Position numbers and translations under genes: made by a program
In this document: one piece after another, positions 1-7,403 of the stretch
Layout of the letters: each line of letters opens with the position of its first letter
How positions within the stretch are numbered: position 1 is the stretch's first letter
The notes under the pieces: generated by a model
Told to the model about the DNA's origin: nothing
Databases searched by the model: none
What the model saw: only the letters and a program-made list of their open reading frames with translations
Assembly: GCF_003201475.1 (NCBI RefSeq)
Contig: NZ_QJJK01000006.1
Location: forward strand, 124,001-188,000
Length of the DNA: 64,000 bases
DNA from: Chelatococcus asaccharovorans
Lineage (GTDB): Bacteria > Pseudomonadota > Alphaproteobacteria > Rhizobiales > Beijerinckiaceae
Direction of reading: 5' to 3'

Positions 1-81
1 GTGAGCGGCCGCGGTTATCGCTTCGTCGCGCCGCGTCGAGACACTGGCTTTCCCGATGGTTTCCGACAGGCGGTTTCATAG
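1..81 (+). CDS. C-terminal end of a winged-helix (Trans_reg_C) regulator, partial
   Basis: The frame is open at the window edge and ends at a TAG at 79-81. Its residues include GRGYRFVAP, the typical wing and last beta strand of OmpR/CadC-type winged-helix DNA-binding domains (family knowledge: V-x-G-x-GYRF). After this only about fifteen residues follow, so the visible part is the end of a DNA-binding domain with no long C-terminal extension. It overlaps the next gene's ATG (56) by 26 bp. Only 26 residues are visible, so the call rests on one motif; the rest of the gene lies outside the window. Confidence 0.5.
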   Translation: MSGRGYRFVAPRRDTGFPDGFRQAVS

Positions 82-517
82 CTGGGCCGCGAGGACGCCA
101 TGGGCCGTTTTCCTGATCGCTCCCATTGTCGGTTATGGCGTGATCGTCGCGATTCTTGCCTTCGCATTGGCCTCGGCAACCTCTCCCGGCATGGCTCCCG
201 CCTGGTTCGGCGCGGTGGGCCGGGCAACCGGGTATTTCGCGGCTTTCGTCGCGCGGTTGATCCTCGCTTGGACCTTGGCCTTTGTGGCGCGGCGTCAGCG
301 TTCGCGCGCGATATGGCCTCTGATCGGGATGGGTCTCACGATCATCGCCGCGACTGTCATCGAGCTTCAGGTGAGGCTCGCCGGCCCGCAACAGGGCGGC
401 GAGATCGCCATCGCGCTGACCATGCCTTCCGTCATGCAGATCGCCGCCCTTCTTCTGGCGGCGGCCGCACCGTTGCTTCTACTTAGAAAACACGATCAAG
501 CCGTTTCTCGAGGATAA
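56..517 (+). CDS. Small integral membrane protein, unknown function
   Basis: Codes for 153 residues with about four hydrophobic segments (roughly residues 17-40, 58-78, 87-105 and 125-145) and a short basic tail, so it is very probably an inner-membrane protein. I do not recognise the family. It starts inside the 3' end of the preceding winged-helix reading frame and is followed after two bases by the next ATG at 520, which indicates a tightly packed operon of small envelope genes (56-517, 520-948, 953-1442). The close coupling to a winged-helix regulator suggests that regulator may control the set, but this is inference. Confidence 0.55.
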   Translation: MVSDRRFHSWAARTPWAVFLIAPIVGYGVIVAILAFALASATSPGMAPAWFGAVGRATGYFAAFVARLILAWTLAFVARRQRSRAIWPLIGMGLTIIAATVIELQVRLAGPQQGGEIAIALTMPSVMQIAALLLAAAAPLLLLRKHDQAVSRG

Positions 518-519
518 CA

Positions 520-948
520 ATGTTTCGCTATGTCAGGAATTTCACATCCTTTGCTCTGGCCACTTTCATCGCGGCGACTCCCGCGATGGCCGAATCCCAG
601 TCGAACGACCGCTTGGCCGAATTGGGACGTGGCATCTATCAAGAAGCGGCGGCTCAGACCGCCATCGCAGATCTACTCGAAGCTCTTCACACCCAATTTG
701 AGCGACTGATCGAGGCCGGACAGCAGATCGGCGCCATCCGCTCGGACCTACTGCTCGCCTTGCTAACGGACATGGCTTTCGCTGCTGCGCGTGAACCGGA
801 CCGTTGGTTTGCCCTGAATACGCAAAATCTCGATCCACAGAGCACCCTCGCCCTCAACCACCGCGTCTTCAGCATGTTCACTGCAATGCTCGCGCCAAGC
901 GAAGGTGGCGGCGAGTCAGCGAAGGTTTCCGAGCCATCCAAGGATTAG
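520..948 (+). CDS. Secreted protein: signal peptide joined to a TetR-type C-terminal (ligand-domain-like) region
   Basis: Codes for 142 residues. Residues 1-24 look like a Sec signal peptide (basic start, hydrophobic core, TPAMA cleavage motif). From about residue 60 the sequence reads like the C-terminal helical domain of TetR-family regulators: an FxRLIEAGQ-x-IGAIRSDL segment, a run of small hydrophobics, a DRW, and a terminal MFTAMLAP. No TetR helix-turn-helix is present. The product would therefore be a periplasmic protein built from, or resembling, a regulator's ligand-binding domain. It lies in the three-gene cluster starting at 56. It could be a real neofunctionalised protein, a recombination relic, or a coincidental helical resemblance. 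Confidence 0.5.
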   Translation: MFRYVRNFTSFALATFIAATPAMAESQSNDRLAELGRGIYQEAAAQTAIADLLEALHTQFERLIEAGQQIGAIRSDLLLALLTDMAFAAAREPDRWFALNTQNLDPQSTLALNHRVFSMFTAMLAPSEGGGESAKVSEPSKD

Positions 949-952
949 CCGT

Positions 953-1442
953 ATGCCCACCTCCCGCCTCGTCATCACCATGCTTTTGGTCGCATCCGCA
1001 CTGAATTTGGCGCTTATGGTTCCTGGGGGGATTCGTTGAAACGCGAGATTTCAGCGCCTATCCCCCCATTGTCCTCGGCGCATTCAACGTGTTTTTGACG
1101 GTGCTTGGTTTGGGCAGCCTTGTAATTGCCTATACGGTCACGAAAGCTGGCAGAGGATATCGCTGGTCCGCACTTGCCGGTCTCGGCTTCATCGGCGTCT
1201 ATCTACTCGATCTCTGCCGTATTTTTCCTGTGCCGCCCAATCCGATGTCGACGCTCTTGGCGACGCTGGAATGGGTCGGTACAGCTCTGGGCGGCGCCTT
1301 GGTCATAATCTCGCTCGTTCTATCACAGCGCGCCGCGGCGACCTCAGCCGCGCCATCGTTGCCGAAGCCGGTCATGTTCGGCCTCGGGCTCGTGGCGCTG
1401 ATCATTGTCGCCTTTGCGACAAAATCCGCAATGGGCATTTAA
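953..1442 (+). pseudogene. Membrane protein gene with a +1 frameshift at a G6 run
   Basis: The ATG at 953 is four bases after the previous stop and opens a hydrophobic reading frame that ends prematurely at 1039. Dropping one G from the six-G run at 1025-1030 joins it smoothly to the frame that continues to a TAA at 1442, giving one protein of about 160 residues with about four membrane segments (near residues 8-25, 40-60, 72-90 and 130-155) and no gap in hydrophobic pattern. The simplest reading is a single-base insertion or sequencing error in a homopolymer; programmed slippage is possible but unsupported. I do not recognise the family. Confidence 0.6.
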
Positions 1443-1895
1443 AGCCCATTCCGATCAGATGGCAGCTTGGGGCGCGGTTGGCTGCGTAGGTCAATTGCAA
1501 CACCGAGCAGCATTAGAGTGCTATAGCGTAGATGTATTGCTCGTCATCGTCGGGCGTGGCCCGCCAAACACCGCCGATTACCGCATACAATAGCCTATGT
1601 GCCGCCGATCACCGCACGCCACCAAGTTGATGCGACCAACTACCATCCCGCGCTACAGCCGTATGAACCCGGAGGATGGAGATGATTGCGTCCCGCCCAT
1701 AGCCGTCGGTCGAGGTTAGCCCTGGCGCTACCACTCTCACCTGTAGCCGCCTTCTAACTTTAAAACTGGATCACTTGATCGGGGCAGACCACCCGAGAAG
1801 GCGAACGGCGAAGCATAAACCCCGACAAACGCGTTGGAATCTCTCCCTGCGCTTGGTGTGTTTGCCGAGCAACAGGCGGTTAAGGATGGCGGGAA
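1443..1895. other. Gene-poor stretch with one arm of a direct repeat
   Basis: No convincing gene is visible over about 450 bases. On the minus strand a 43-codon frame (1740 down to 1609) and a continuation ending at 1513 can be read, but neither resembles a known family. The block at 1513-1565 recurs imperfectly at 4042-4095 in the same orientation. A good Shine-Dalgarno (AAGGA, 1882-1886) at the right end belongs to the next gene. Confidence 0.5.
1513..1565. repeat. Direct repeat R1 (left of the DUF262 gene)
   Basis: The first 22 bases match the block starting at 4042 at 20 positions (shared core GCTATAGCGTAG), and a GGCCCGCC is shared near the far end. Read on the minus strand both blocks end in codons for YAIAL-stop, so they may be the tails of two related short reading frames. 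The pair brackets the DUF262 gene. Confidence 0.45.
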
Positions 1896-3854
1896 TTGGC
1901 AGGGGCACAGCAGGAACTCACCGTCCGCGGCGAACAGGTGGAACGTGTCTTCATCAACTACCGGGACGACAAATATGTCGTGAACCGGAGGTATCAGCGC
2001 AAGTTGATCTGGACGATCGAGGAGAAGCAGAGCTTCATCGATTCCATCATAAGGGGATTCCCGGTCCCGATCATCTTGCTCGCTGAGCCGCTGGGGCGGC
2101 AGGACGGCACCCTCGAAATCATTGATGGAATGCAGCGAATGAACGCGATCACGTCGTTCATTGGCAACGACTACCCTGTCGATGGCGGCTACTTCGATCT
2201 AAACACCTTCGCGACGACCAAGGATCTGCTTGATCGACATGTGATCGAGCAGAAGACACCCGTGCTCGATCGGGAGAGATGCCTAGCGATCGCATCCTAC
2301 CCGGTGCCCCTTTCAATCTACGAGGCCGCGCACGGGGAATCTGTGGAGGAGGTATTCCGGCGCATCAACTCGGGCGGTCGCCAACTCTCCCGCCAGGAAC
2401 TTCGGGCCGCGGGTGCAACCGACGCCTTTGCCGACTGCGTTCGCCAAATATCGGCCCGGGTCCGGGGCGACACCTCGAACTCGGACCTGTTGCTGCTGGG
2501 CGAGATGCGCAAGATCAGCATCACCAACCGCGAACTTGACTACGGCATCAGCGCCGACGGTGTCTTCTGGGTCGCGCACGGGATCCTAACGAAGGATCAG
2601 CTACGCCAAAGCCGTGAAGAGGAAATGGTTGCCGATCTCGTCGCTTACATGGTCTCGGAAAGCCCGGTTGCCTCTAGTGGAGCGAATTTGACATTTGAGT
2701 CCCACCTGACATCAAGCTCCAGATCAAATGTCAAATTCAAAAGCTCCACTAGAACCAATAACTTGCTAGTGGTTCTCTTGACTCCGACATTTGCTCCAAG
2801 GGTGGTATCGGACGGATGCAAATGTCAGAGTCGAACCACTAGAACCGAACTCTTCGATGATTACTACGGCGCTACTTTCCCAATGTCGGAAGCCAGCGAG
2901 GCGCGTTTCGACGCCGTCGATCAAGCGGTGAGAAAGCGGAGCACTGAACTGGTTGATCTCGACTATCAGCGTGTGCAGGACACACTTATCCTATTGCTCG
3001 GACAAGCCAAGACCACGTTCTTGGGGCTTATTTTCCCGAACGGTAACGGCGGCAACCCCGTTCCCCGCTACTTCCAGGCCGTGTTCCTTGCCTTTTACGA
3101 TCTGATCGTAAAGCGAGGAATGGTCGTGTCCGACAGCGCGGGCCTCATCAAGTGCCTGACCGACTGCGGCAAGAGCATCGAAATTCAGGACGGCGGCAGG
3201 TGGGGCGCAGACAACCGTGGCAAGACCGTCAATTCCGTCGTCGGATGGATCCAAGGTCACTTCGAGGAAGACAAAAACCCAGACCCGGCGAAGGTTCACT
3301 GGGTAACCAAATTCCAGAACCTCCTGACGAACTCGAAGACCGAGCAGGCGGCCTACGATTTCAAGCAGGGCTTCTGCACACTCGACCCCAAGCCTTCGTT
3401 CGATGCGGAGTCGTTCGACAAGATCATGGAAACTTGCGCTGCCATCGCCAACATCGGCAAGGGACACAAGGGCTACATCCTCGTAGGCGTTGCCGAGAAC
3501 GCCGCGACGGCAGCTAGGGTGAACGACGTTTTCCGGAGCAGTCCGCTGACTTACGGCGGCTTCTACGTTACGGGAGTGGAACACGAGGCCCAACACCTTG
3601 GCAAGAGTCTGGATCAAATGTTCCAGGACATCTCGGACCGGATCGGGCGGTCCGATCTCTCGGAGCCACTGCGCCCCTACGTCAATTCCCACGTGAAGTG
3701 CGTCCAGTATTTCGACAAAACCATCTTCGTTTTCGAGATCGTCGGACAAAACGGCCCCTCTCACGTCGGAGGGAAATGGCTGGAACGCCAAGGTGCACAA
3801 GTGAAGGAAGTGGCCCCGGATCGGATGGGAGCCCTGTTCGACCGCTTCAAATAA
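1896..3854 (+). CDS. DUF262 (ParB/GmrSD-N-like) protein with an AlbA_2-like C-terminal region
   Basis: Codes for 652 residues. The N-terminal third has the DUF262 hallmarks: YQRKLIWT (33-40), FPVPIIL, an IIDGMQRMNAI version of the usual DGQQR motif (75-85), and FRRINSGG followed by LSRQELRAA (about 150-170). The family includes the N-terminal half of GmrSD-type modification-dependent nucleases. Near residues 505-540 an IMETCAAIANIGKGHKGYI...GV segment resembles the AlbA_2/Schlafen-type nucleotide-binding region, so the protein looks like a two-module fusion. The start is a TTG; an in-frame stop lies 15 bases upstream and AAGGA sits 9 bases before it, so no longer start exists. Residues 260-316 are an inserted palindromic element. 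GC is lower than in the flanks. Function is unknown; a defence role is inferred from family and island context. Confidence 0.75.
   Translation: MAGAQQELTVRGEQVERVFINYRDDKYVVNRRYQRKLIWTIEEKQSFIDSIIRGFPVPIILLAEPLGRQDGTLEIIDGMQRMNAITSFIGNDYPVDGGYFDLNTFATTKDLLDRHVIEQKTPVLDRERCLAIASYPVPLSIYEAAHGESVEEVFRRINSGGRQLSRQELRAAGATDAFADCVRQISARVRGDTSNSDLLLLGEMRKISITNRELDYGISADGVFWVAHGILTKDQLRQSREEEMVADLVAYMVSESPVASSGANLTFESHLTSSSRSNVKFKSSTRTNNLLVVLLTPTFAPRVVSDGCKCQSRTTRTELFDDYYGATFPMSEASEARFDAVDQAVRKRSTELVDLDYQRVQDTLILLLGQAKTTFLGLIFPNGNGGNPVPRYFQAVFLAFYDLIVKRGMVVSDSAGLIKCLTDCGKSIEIQDGGRWGADNRGKTVNSVVGWIQGHFEEDKNPDPAKVHWVTKFQNLLTNSKTEQAAYDFKQGFCTLDPKPSFDAESFDKIMETCAAIANIGKGHKGYILVGVAENAATAARVNDVFRSSPLTYGGFYVTGVEHEAQHLGKSLDQMFQDISDRIGRSDLSEPLRPYVNSHVKCVQYFDKTIFVFEIVGQNGPSHVGGKWLERQGAQVKEVAPDRMGALFDRFK
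2674..2752. repeat. Palindrome P1 inside the DUF262 gene
   Basis: Left arm 2674-2698 (CTAGTGGAGC then GAATTTGACATTTGA) pairs with right arm 2724-2752, with four extra T-side bases in the right arm and a loop of about 25 bases. It lies in frame within the coding sequence and has no stop codon in the coding frame. Confidence 0.8.
2766..2842. repeat. Palindrome P2 inside the DUF262 gene
   Basis: Left arm 2766-2794 (CTAGTGGTTC, four extra bases, GACTCCGACATTTGC) pairs with right arm 2818-2842, with one C/T mismatch. It shares CTAGTGG and GACATTTG with the palindrome at 2674-2752 but differs elsewhere in both arms together, so the two are diverged copies of one element type in tandem. Confidence 0.8.
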
Positions 3855-4254
3855 GTCGCTGAAAGAGGCCCTAATCAATGGGGCCCGCTTCTACTTCAGG
3901 CCGCCCGGTTCGGCTTCCTCGGTGCCGCATGGTCTATGCCTGGGCAGCAGTGGTGGGTCAACAAGCCATGGCGGATTCCTGCGTTTAGTAGTCCGTCGAC
4001 CCGACGAAGCGAAGGTCCGCTTTCCGCCCATAGCCCCAAATTTAGAGAGCTATAGCGTAGGTGTAGTTCTCCGATTCTTCGTCTTCGGCCCGCCGGAGGA
4101 GATTCGAATCGGTACTTCATGTTTCGAACGCACTGTGGATGTCTGCTTTATCGACCTTGCTCTTCGGAAGAGGACTGACAGCTTCCGGCCCCAAGTCTCC
4201 CATTTGGAAGCGGTTTCCAAAGTCGCGTTCAGCGGCACCTGGAGCAGAGCGCGA
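3855..4254. other. Gene-poor stretch between the DUF262 gene and the integrase relic
   Basis: No gene is convincing here. The stretch carries the second arm of the direct repeat at 4042-4095. On the minus strand around 4086-4112 there is GATTCGAATC followed by a C-rich run, which recalls a tRNA 3' end, but the T-stem does not pair. The DUF262 gene ends in TAA and the integrase relic converges from the other side. Confidence 0.45.
4042..4095. repeat. Direct repeat R2 (right of the DUF262 gene)
   Basis: Imperfect copy of 1513-1565 in the same orientation: 20 of the first 22 bases match, and GGCCCGCC is shared further on. With its partner it frames about 2.5 kb that includes the lower-GC DUF262 gene, consistent with a duplication or an insertion boundary. 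Confidence 0.45.
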
Positions 4255-5095
4255 TCACTTTAGGTTACCCGCGCGCAGCTCATCCAGACGGTCGGCCCAC
4301 CAAGTCATCATCCGAACGCGCTCGTCCCAATGCTCGCCGCGAGCATAGGCGCGCCGGACGCTGTTTTCCTCCACATGCGCAAGCTGCCGCTCAATGGCAT
4401 CCGGATGCCATAACCCACTCTCGTTGAGCATGGAGCTGGCACTCGCGCGGAACCCGTGCGAGGTCATCTCGTCCTTGGTGAAGCCCAAACGACGTAGCGC
4501 CGCATTCAATGTGTTTTCCGACATGGGACAGAGGACCGAGCGGATCGAGGGAAAGACAAGGGTGCCATGACCCGTGAGTTGCTGCACATCTTTGAGAATA
4601 GCGACCGCCTGCTTGGACAATGGCACCCGATGGGGACGGCGCATCTTCATCCGCGCTTCCGGAACGATCCATACCTCCTCGTCCAGCTTGAACTCGGACC
4701 AATGGGCCGCTCGCAACTCACCCGGCCGAGGAAAGAGCAGTGCCAAGAGCTTCAACGCGGCTGTCGTCGTGGCCTGACCCTCGAAGCCATCGATTGCCCG
4801 CAGGAGCGCCCCAAAGGCTTTTGGCTCGGTCAAGGCGGCCCAGGATTTCCTCTGCGGTGTGGTCAGAGCGCCTCGCAAGGCGAAGGTCGGGTCAGTATCG
4901 GCACGCGCGCTGCCTGTGGTGGAGCGCAGCCAGCGCGCATTCATTCCACCCCGCTCGTCTGCGCACTTCGACCCGCCGTAAGGTCTCGAGAATTTCGGGG
5001 GCCGTGATCTCGCGAATCGGACGACAGCACCGTGCAGCGTCCAGGATTGTCCAAATAGGAATGTGGTATGAAATGGCCGATGACCATCTCATCAA
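4255..5095 (-). pseudogene. P4-type tyrosine integrase, N-terminally decayed
   Basis: The C-terminal 229 codons (4944 down to 4255) keep the tyrosine-recombinase catalytic domain: an R in RPGELR, SHGFRASASS for the H-x-x-R box, a later QLAHVEENSVRRAYAR for the second H and the tyrosine region, and a WWADRLDELR tail typical of P4-type integrases. Upstream, another frame (5095-4892) still encodes ITAPEILETLRRVE, the conserved hinge of the same family, but it is out of frame and the linking segment is shortened. The gene is therefore broken by deletion and frameshift. It abuts the 3' end of tRNA-Ser, the usual position of an integrase in a tRNA-targeting island, which would extend to lower coordinates. 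Confidence 0.8.
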
Positions 5096-5128
5096 CCTAA
5101 ATTATTCAATTAAATCAATTACTTACAG

Positions 5129-5224
<96 letters not shown>

Positions 5225-5249
5225 CGCGCTTGAAAAATATAACAAATCT

Positions 5250-5495
5250 TCAAAAAAGCACGCGACAGACCGCTGTCTCTGTGCCCCCATTTCGTGACGC
5301 TGCGCCCTTGGCGTGGGATTGCTGCGCCGCGGTGAGGACGTCCAAATAAGGCTCGGTCATCGTCACCGAGCAAAAGCCTGGATGCCTCTGGATGTCATAG
5401 ATCGAGCCGCCGCGCCTCACATAGTCCACTGCAGGACCAGAACGCAAGTCGCGAAAGCGAAATGGCCGTAACAGCACACCGGATTCTGACGCCAT
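5250..5495 (-). pseudogene. Relic of a second tyrosine recombinase C-terminus
   Basis: The 81-residue frame aligns by eye with the end of XerC-type phage integrases: FRDLRSGPAVDYVRRGGSIYD stands where FHDLRHxFAxxYLRxGGSIYD is expected, then QRHPGFCSVTMTEPYLD where QxHLGHSSxxxTExYLD is expected. The catalytic H-x-x-R is altered (HDLRH to RDLRS) and the LGH histidine is lost (PGF), although the tyrosine in EPYLD remains. With no N-terminal part and several catalytic changes it is a dead fragment. It sits on the other side of tRNA-Ser from the P4-type relic. Confidence 0.65.
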
Positions 5496-5822
5496 CGTTG
5501 TGTCGCGCGAGGGCGGCAGATGCCGACCCTATCGCTCGAGATCCGCCGTCGCGATGGGTCGGCTTCCAACCCCGGCCCTCGCAATATCGCGATATCCATA
5601 GAAATCGACAATGAGGGGCCTGGGAACCCCGGCAGGTGGAAAGCCCGCGCGACGGGATGGGATGGCAGGTCCGGCATGTCGCAAGCACGGCCTCGATTCG
5701 TCGCGCATCCTATGAGGCGTGACGCGATGCGAGGGAGAACGGGACATCGGCCGGGAGAAGGCGCCGCTCAGCCTGGGAACGTCTTTGCGGTCCAGCCATG
5801 CGAGCGCGGACGCGATACTCGG
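5496..5822. other. Non-coding or decayed stretch
   Basis: No gene can be supported here. Open frames exist on both strands but have unlikely composition and no recognisable motif. It probably contains further eroded recombinase sequence, given the relic immediately to its left, but I cannot align it. Confidence 0.4.
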
Positions 5823-6206
5823 TCAGATCAGGCCGGCCTGCTTCGCCCACTTCATATGCGTGAAGGCCGTGACCTCATAGCGCGCCATATAGGTACAGCG
5901 CTGCCGCTCTCCCGGCATGAAGGTAAACCGCAAATCCCGCGCCAGCGCGCTCGCATCCCCACTATCGCCAAGCATCACCATCTGGGTGATGCCCCCCGCC
6001 CGGCTCTCCACTGCAAAATCGCCGCGCAGCCGGGGCGTCAGCCAGGCCACGGTGACTTCATTCGGCGTGGGAAAGAGCCGGCCATCCCCGAAGGCGGGCT
6101 TCTCGCGCGACCGCTTCCTCAGGGTCAGAAAATCCCGAAACTCGAAGACGATGCCGTGACTGAGCGCGTGAAGCGCGTAAAACTTGCCATTCGTCAACCG
6201 TGCCAT
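5823..6206 (-). CDS. Hypothetical protein, about 127 residues
   Basis: I do not recognise the family. The start at 6206 (MARLTNGKF) is preferred over one 33 bases further upstream because a GGGGGAG Shine-Dalgarno lies three bases before it. The protein is soluble, with no signal peptide, rich in Phe, Arg and aromatic beta-type segments, and looks like a small globular domain. It is divergent from the AraC-type regulator at 6374, with about 170 bases of shared intergenic DNA, so that regulator might control it. Confidence 0.6.
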   Translation of the reverse strand: MARLTNGKFYALHALSHGIVFEFRDFLTLRKRSREKPAFGDGRLFPTPNEVTVAWLTPRLRGDFAVESRAGGITQMVMLGDSGDASALARDLRFTFMPGERQRCTYMARYEVTAFTHMKWAKQAGLI

Positions 6207-6373
6207 TGTCTCCCCCAAGACTGATAGGCAAGGTCCCACGCAGTCTCTATACCGTGACTCAAAGGCAGATCAACCTACCCGTGAAGAGCTCTGGTTAGCC
6301 GGCCACTCTTGCTCTAGTATTGCGCAACCTCACCTTTGGCGAAGCTTTGCCTACATAATGCACCGTTGCTCCG

Positions 6374-7198
6374 ATGGCTACCGAGACTTTGCGCAGCCCA
6401 GCGACCACGTTCATACAACACGAGCAAGCGGCTTCCGCCGGCTGGCGCTATCGGCTGGAAGCGCCGCGCTGTGAAATCGGCATCTGGCAGGGCGATCGCG
6501 CGCCGGCGCTCGGCACCCATTTCCACAGGGAGGATCAGTTGACGCTCGTATTGAGCGGCAGCCGCCATTTTGTCAGCGCCCGTGCGCAGTTCCACGTTCC
6601 CTCGGGCCACGCTATTCTGTTCCCGGCCGGCGTGCCACATAGCAGCCTGTCCCAATCGCACCCGGATACGCGGTGCCTGAATGCCTATATCACGCCGTCT
6701 CAGCCCGGCTATTGGCCTGTCGTCTTACAGATCCAGGAGAAAGAGCTGGCGGATATCGACGTTATGCGCCTCGCGGCCCGGCTGCAAGGCCAACCAGGCC
6801 CCGCCGATCATTCCGGCGCCTCGGGAGCCGCACGGCAGTGGCGAAGCGCAGCCTTGAGCGGCGCGCCCGTTGCGCTGCAGGCGCGGCAGCACGGTCTCGG
6901 GCGCGAGGCGTTCAGCCGCAAGTTCGAGCGCCTCGTTGGCATGCCACCCCATGCCTTTCGACTGATCCAGCGCTTGAATCTGGCACGGGATCGGCTGCGC
7001 GCCGGCCGGGAGATCGCCGATGTCGCCTGCGAATGCGGCTTCGCGGACCAGAGCCATTTCGGCCGCCATTTCCGCCGCGCCTTCGGCGTGACACCCCGCG
7101 CCTATCGCGATGGCCTGGCGCCGCATCCGTCCGCGGCGAACGCCAGCACGGCCCTCAAACAAACGCGCAAACTCACCGACCTTGATGGCACCGGTTGA
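6374..7198 (+). CDS. AraC-family transcriptional regulator
   Basis: Codes for 274 residues. The N-terminal half looks like the AraC-type cupin sensor (THFHREDQLTLVLSG and later a PAGVPHS beta-turn, about residues 45-100). The C-terminal third carries the double helix-turn-helix, with the second one clear in IADVACECGFADQSHFGRHF followed by RAFGVTPRAYR (about 220-255), the family signature. It probably acts as a cytoplasmic, ligand-responsive activator. Candidate targets are the divergent hypothetical gene at 5823 and the TauE/SafE permease downstream at 7404. The effector cannot be guessed. Confidence 0.9.
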   Translation: MATETLRSPATTFIQHEQAASAGWRYRLEAPRCEIGIWQGDRAPALGTHFHREDQLTLVLSGSRHFVSARAQFHVPSGHAILFPAGVPHSSLSQSHPDTRCLNAYITPSQPGYWPVVLQIQEKELADIDVMRLAARLQGQPGPADHSGASGAARQWRSAALSGAPVALQARQHGLGREAFSRKFERLVGMPPHAFRLIQRLNLARDRLRAGREIADVACECGFADQSHFGRHFRRAFGVTPRAYRDGLAPHPSAANASTALKQTRKLTDLDGTG

Positions 7199-7274
7199 TT
7201 CAATCCGCGCCGGATTGGCTCGATAGCCCGCGACGCCGATCACAAACGTTCCAGACATCGAAGCGAAAGGGGCC

Positions 7275-7373
7275 TAGATCCGACTTGGAGGGAATCGTCC
7301 AAGACCATCCAAGGCGATGAATTGGCTCGTCTTTTCTCAAGCGGAGCGAATCCGCGACAGACGGATTGGCTCG
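7275..7373 (-). repeat. Dispersed repeat family A, copy 1
   Basis: About 100 bases between the AraC gene and the TauE/SafE gene match the copies at 8164, 22931 and 34746 through blocks such as ATCCGACTTG, ACCATCCAAG, CTCAAGCGGAGC and AAGACGGA-like ends. It is in the opposite orientation to the copy at 8164, so the permease gene lies between inverted copies. Confidence 0.75.
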
Positions 7374-7403
7374 ACGCTATCTCGCTTCCGCGAAAGGCGT
7401 GTC

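Noticed and set aside
1609-1740. 43-codon open frame on the minus strand with a GTG start
   Set aside because: No Shine-Dalgarno, no recognisable domain and no supporting context; it lies in repeat-bearing DNA.
4086-4116. Possible tRNA 3' end on the minus strand (GATTCGAATC followed by a C-rich run)
   Set aside because: The five bases flanking the T-loop do not pair, and no D-arm or anticodon arm can be drawn. At most it is a decayed fragment.
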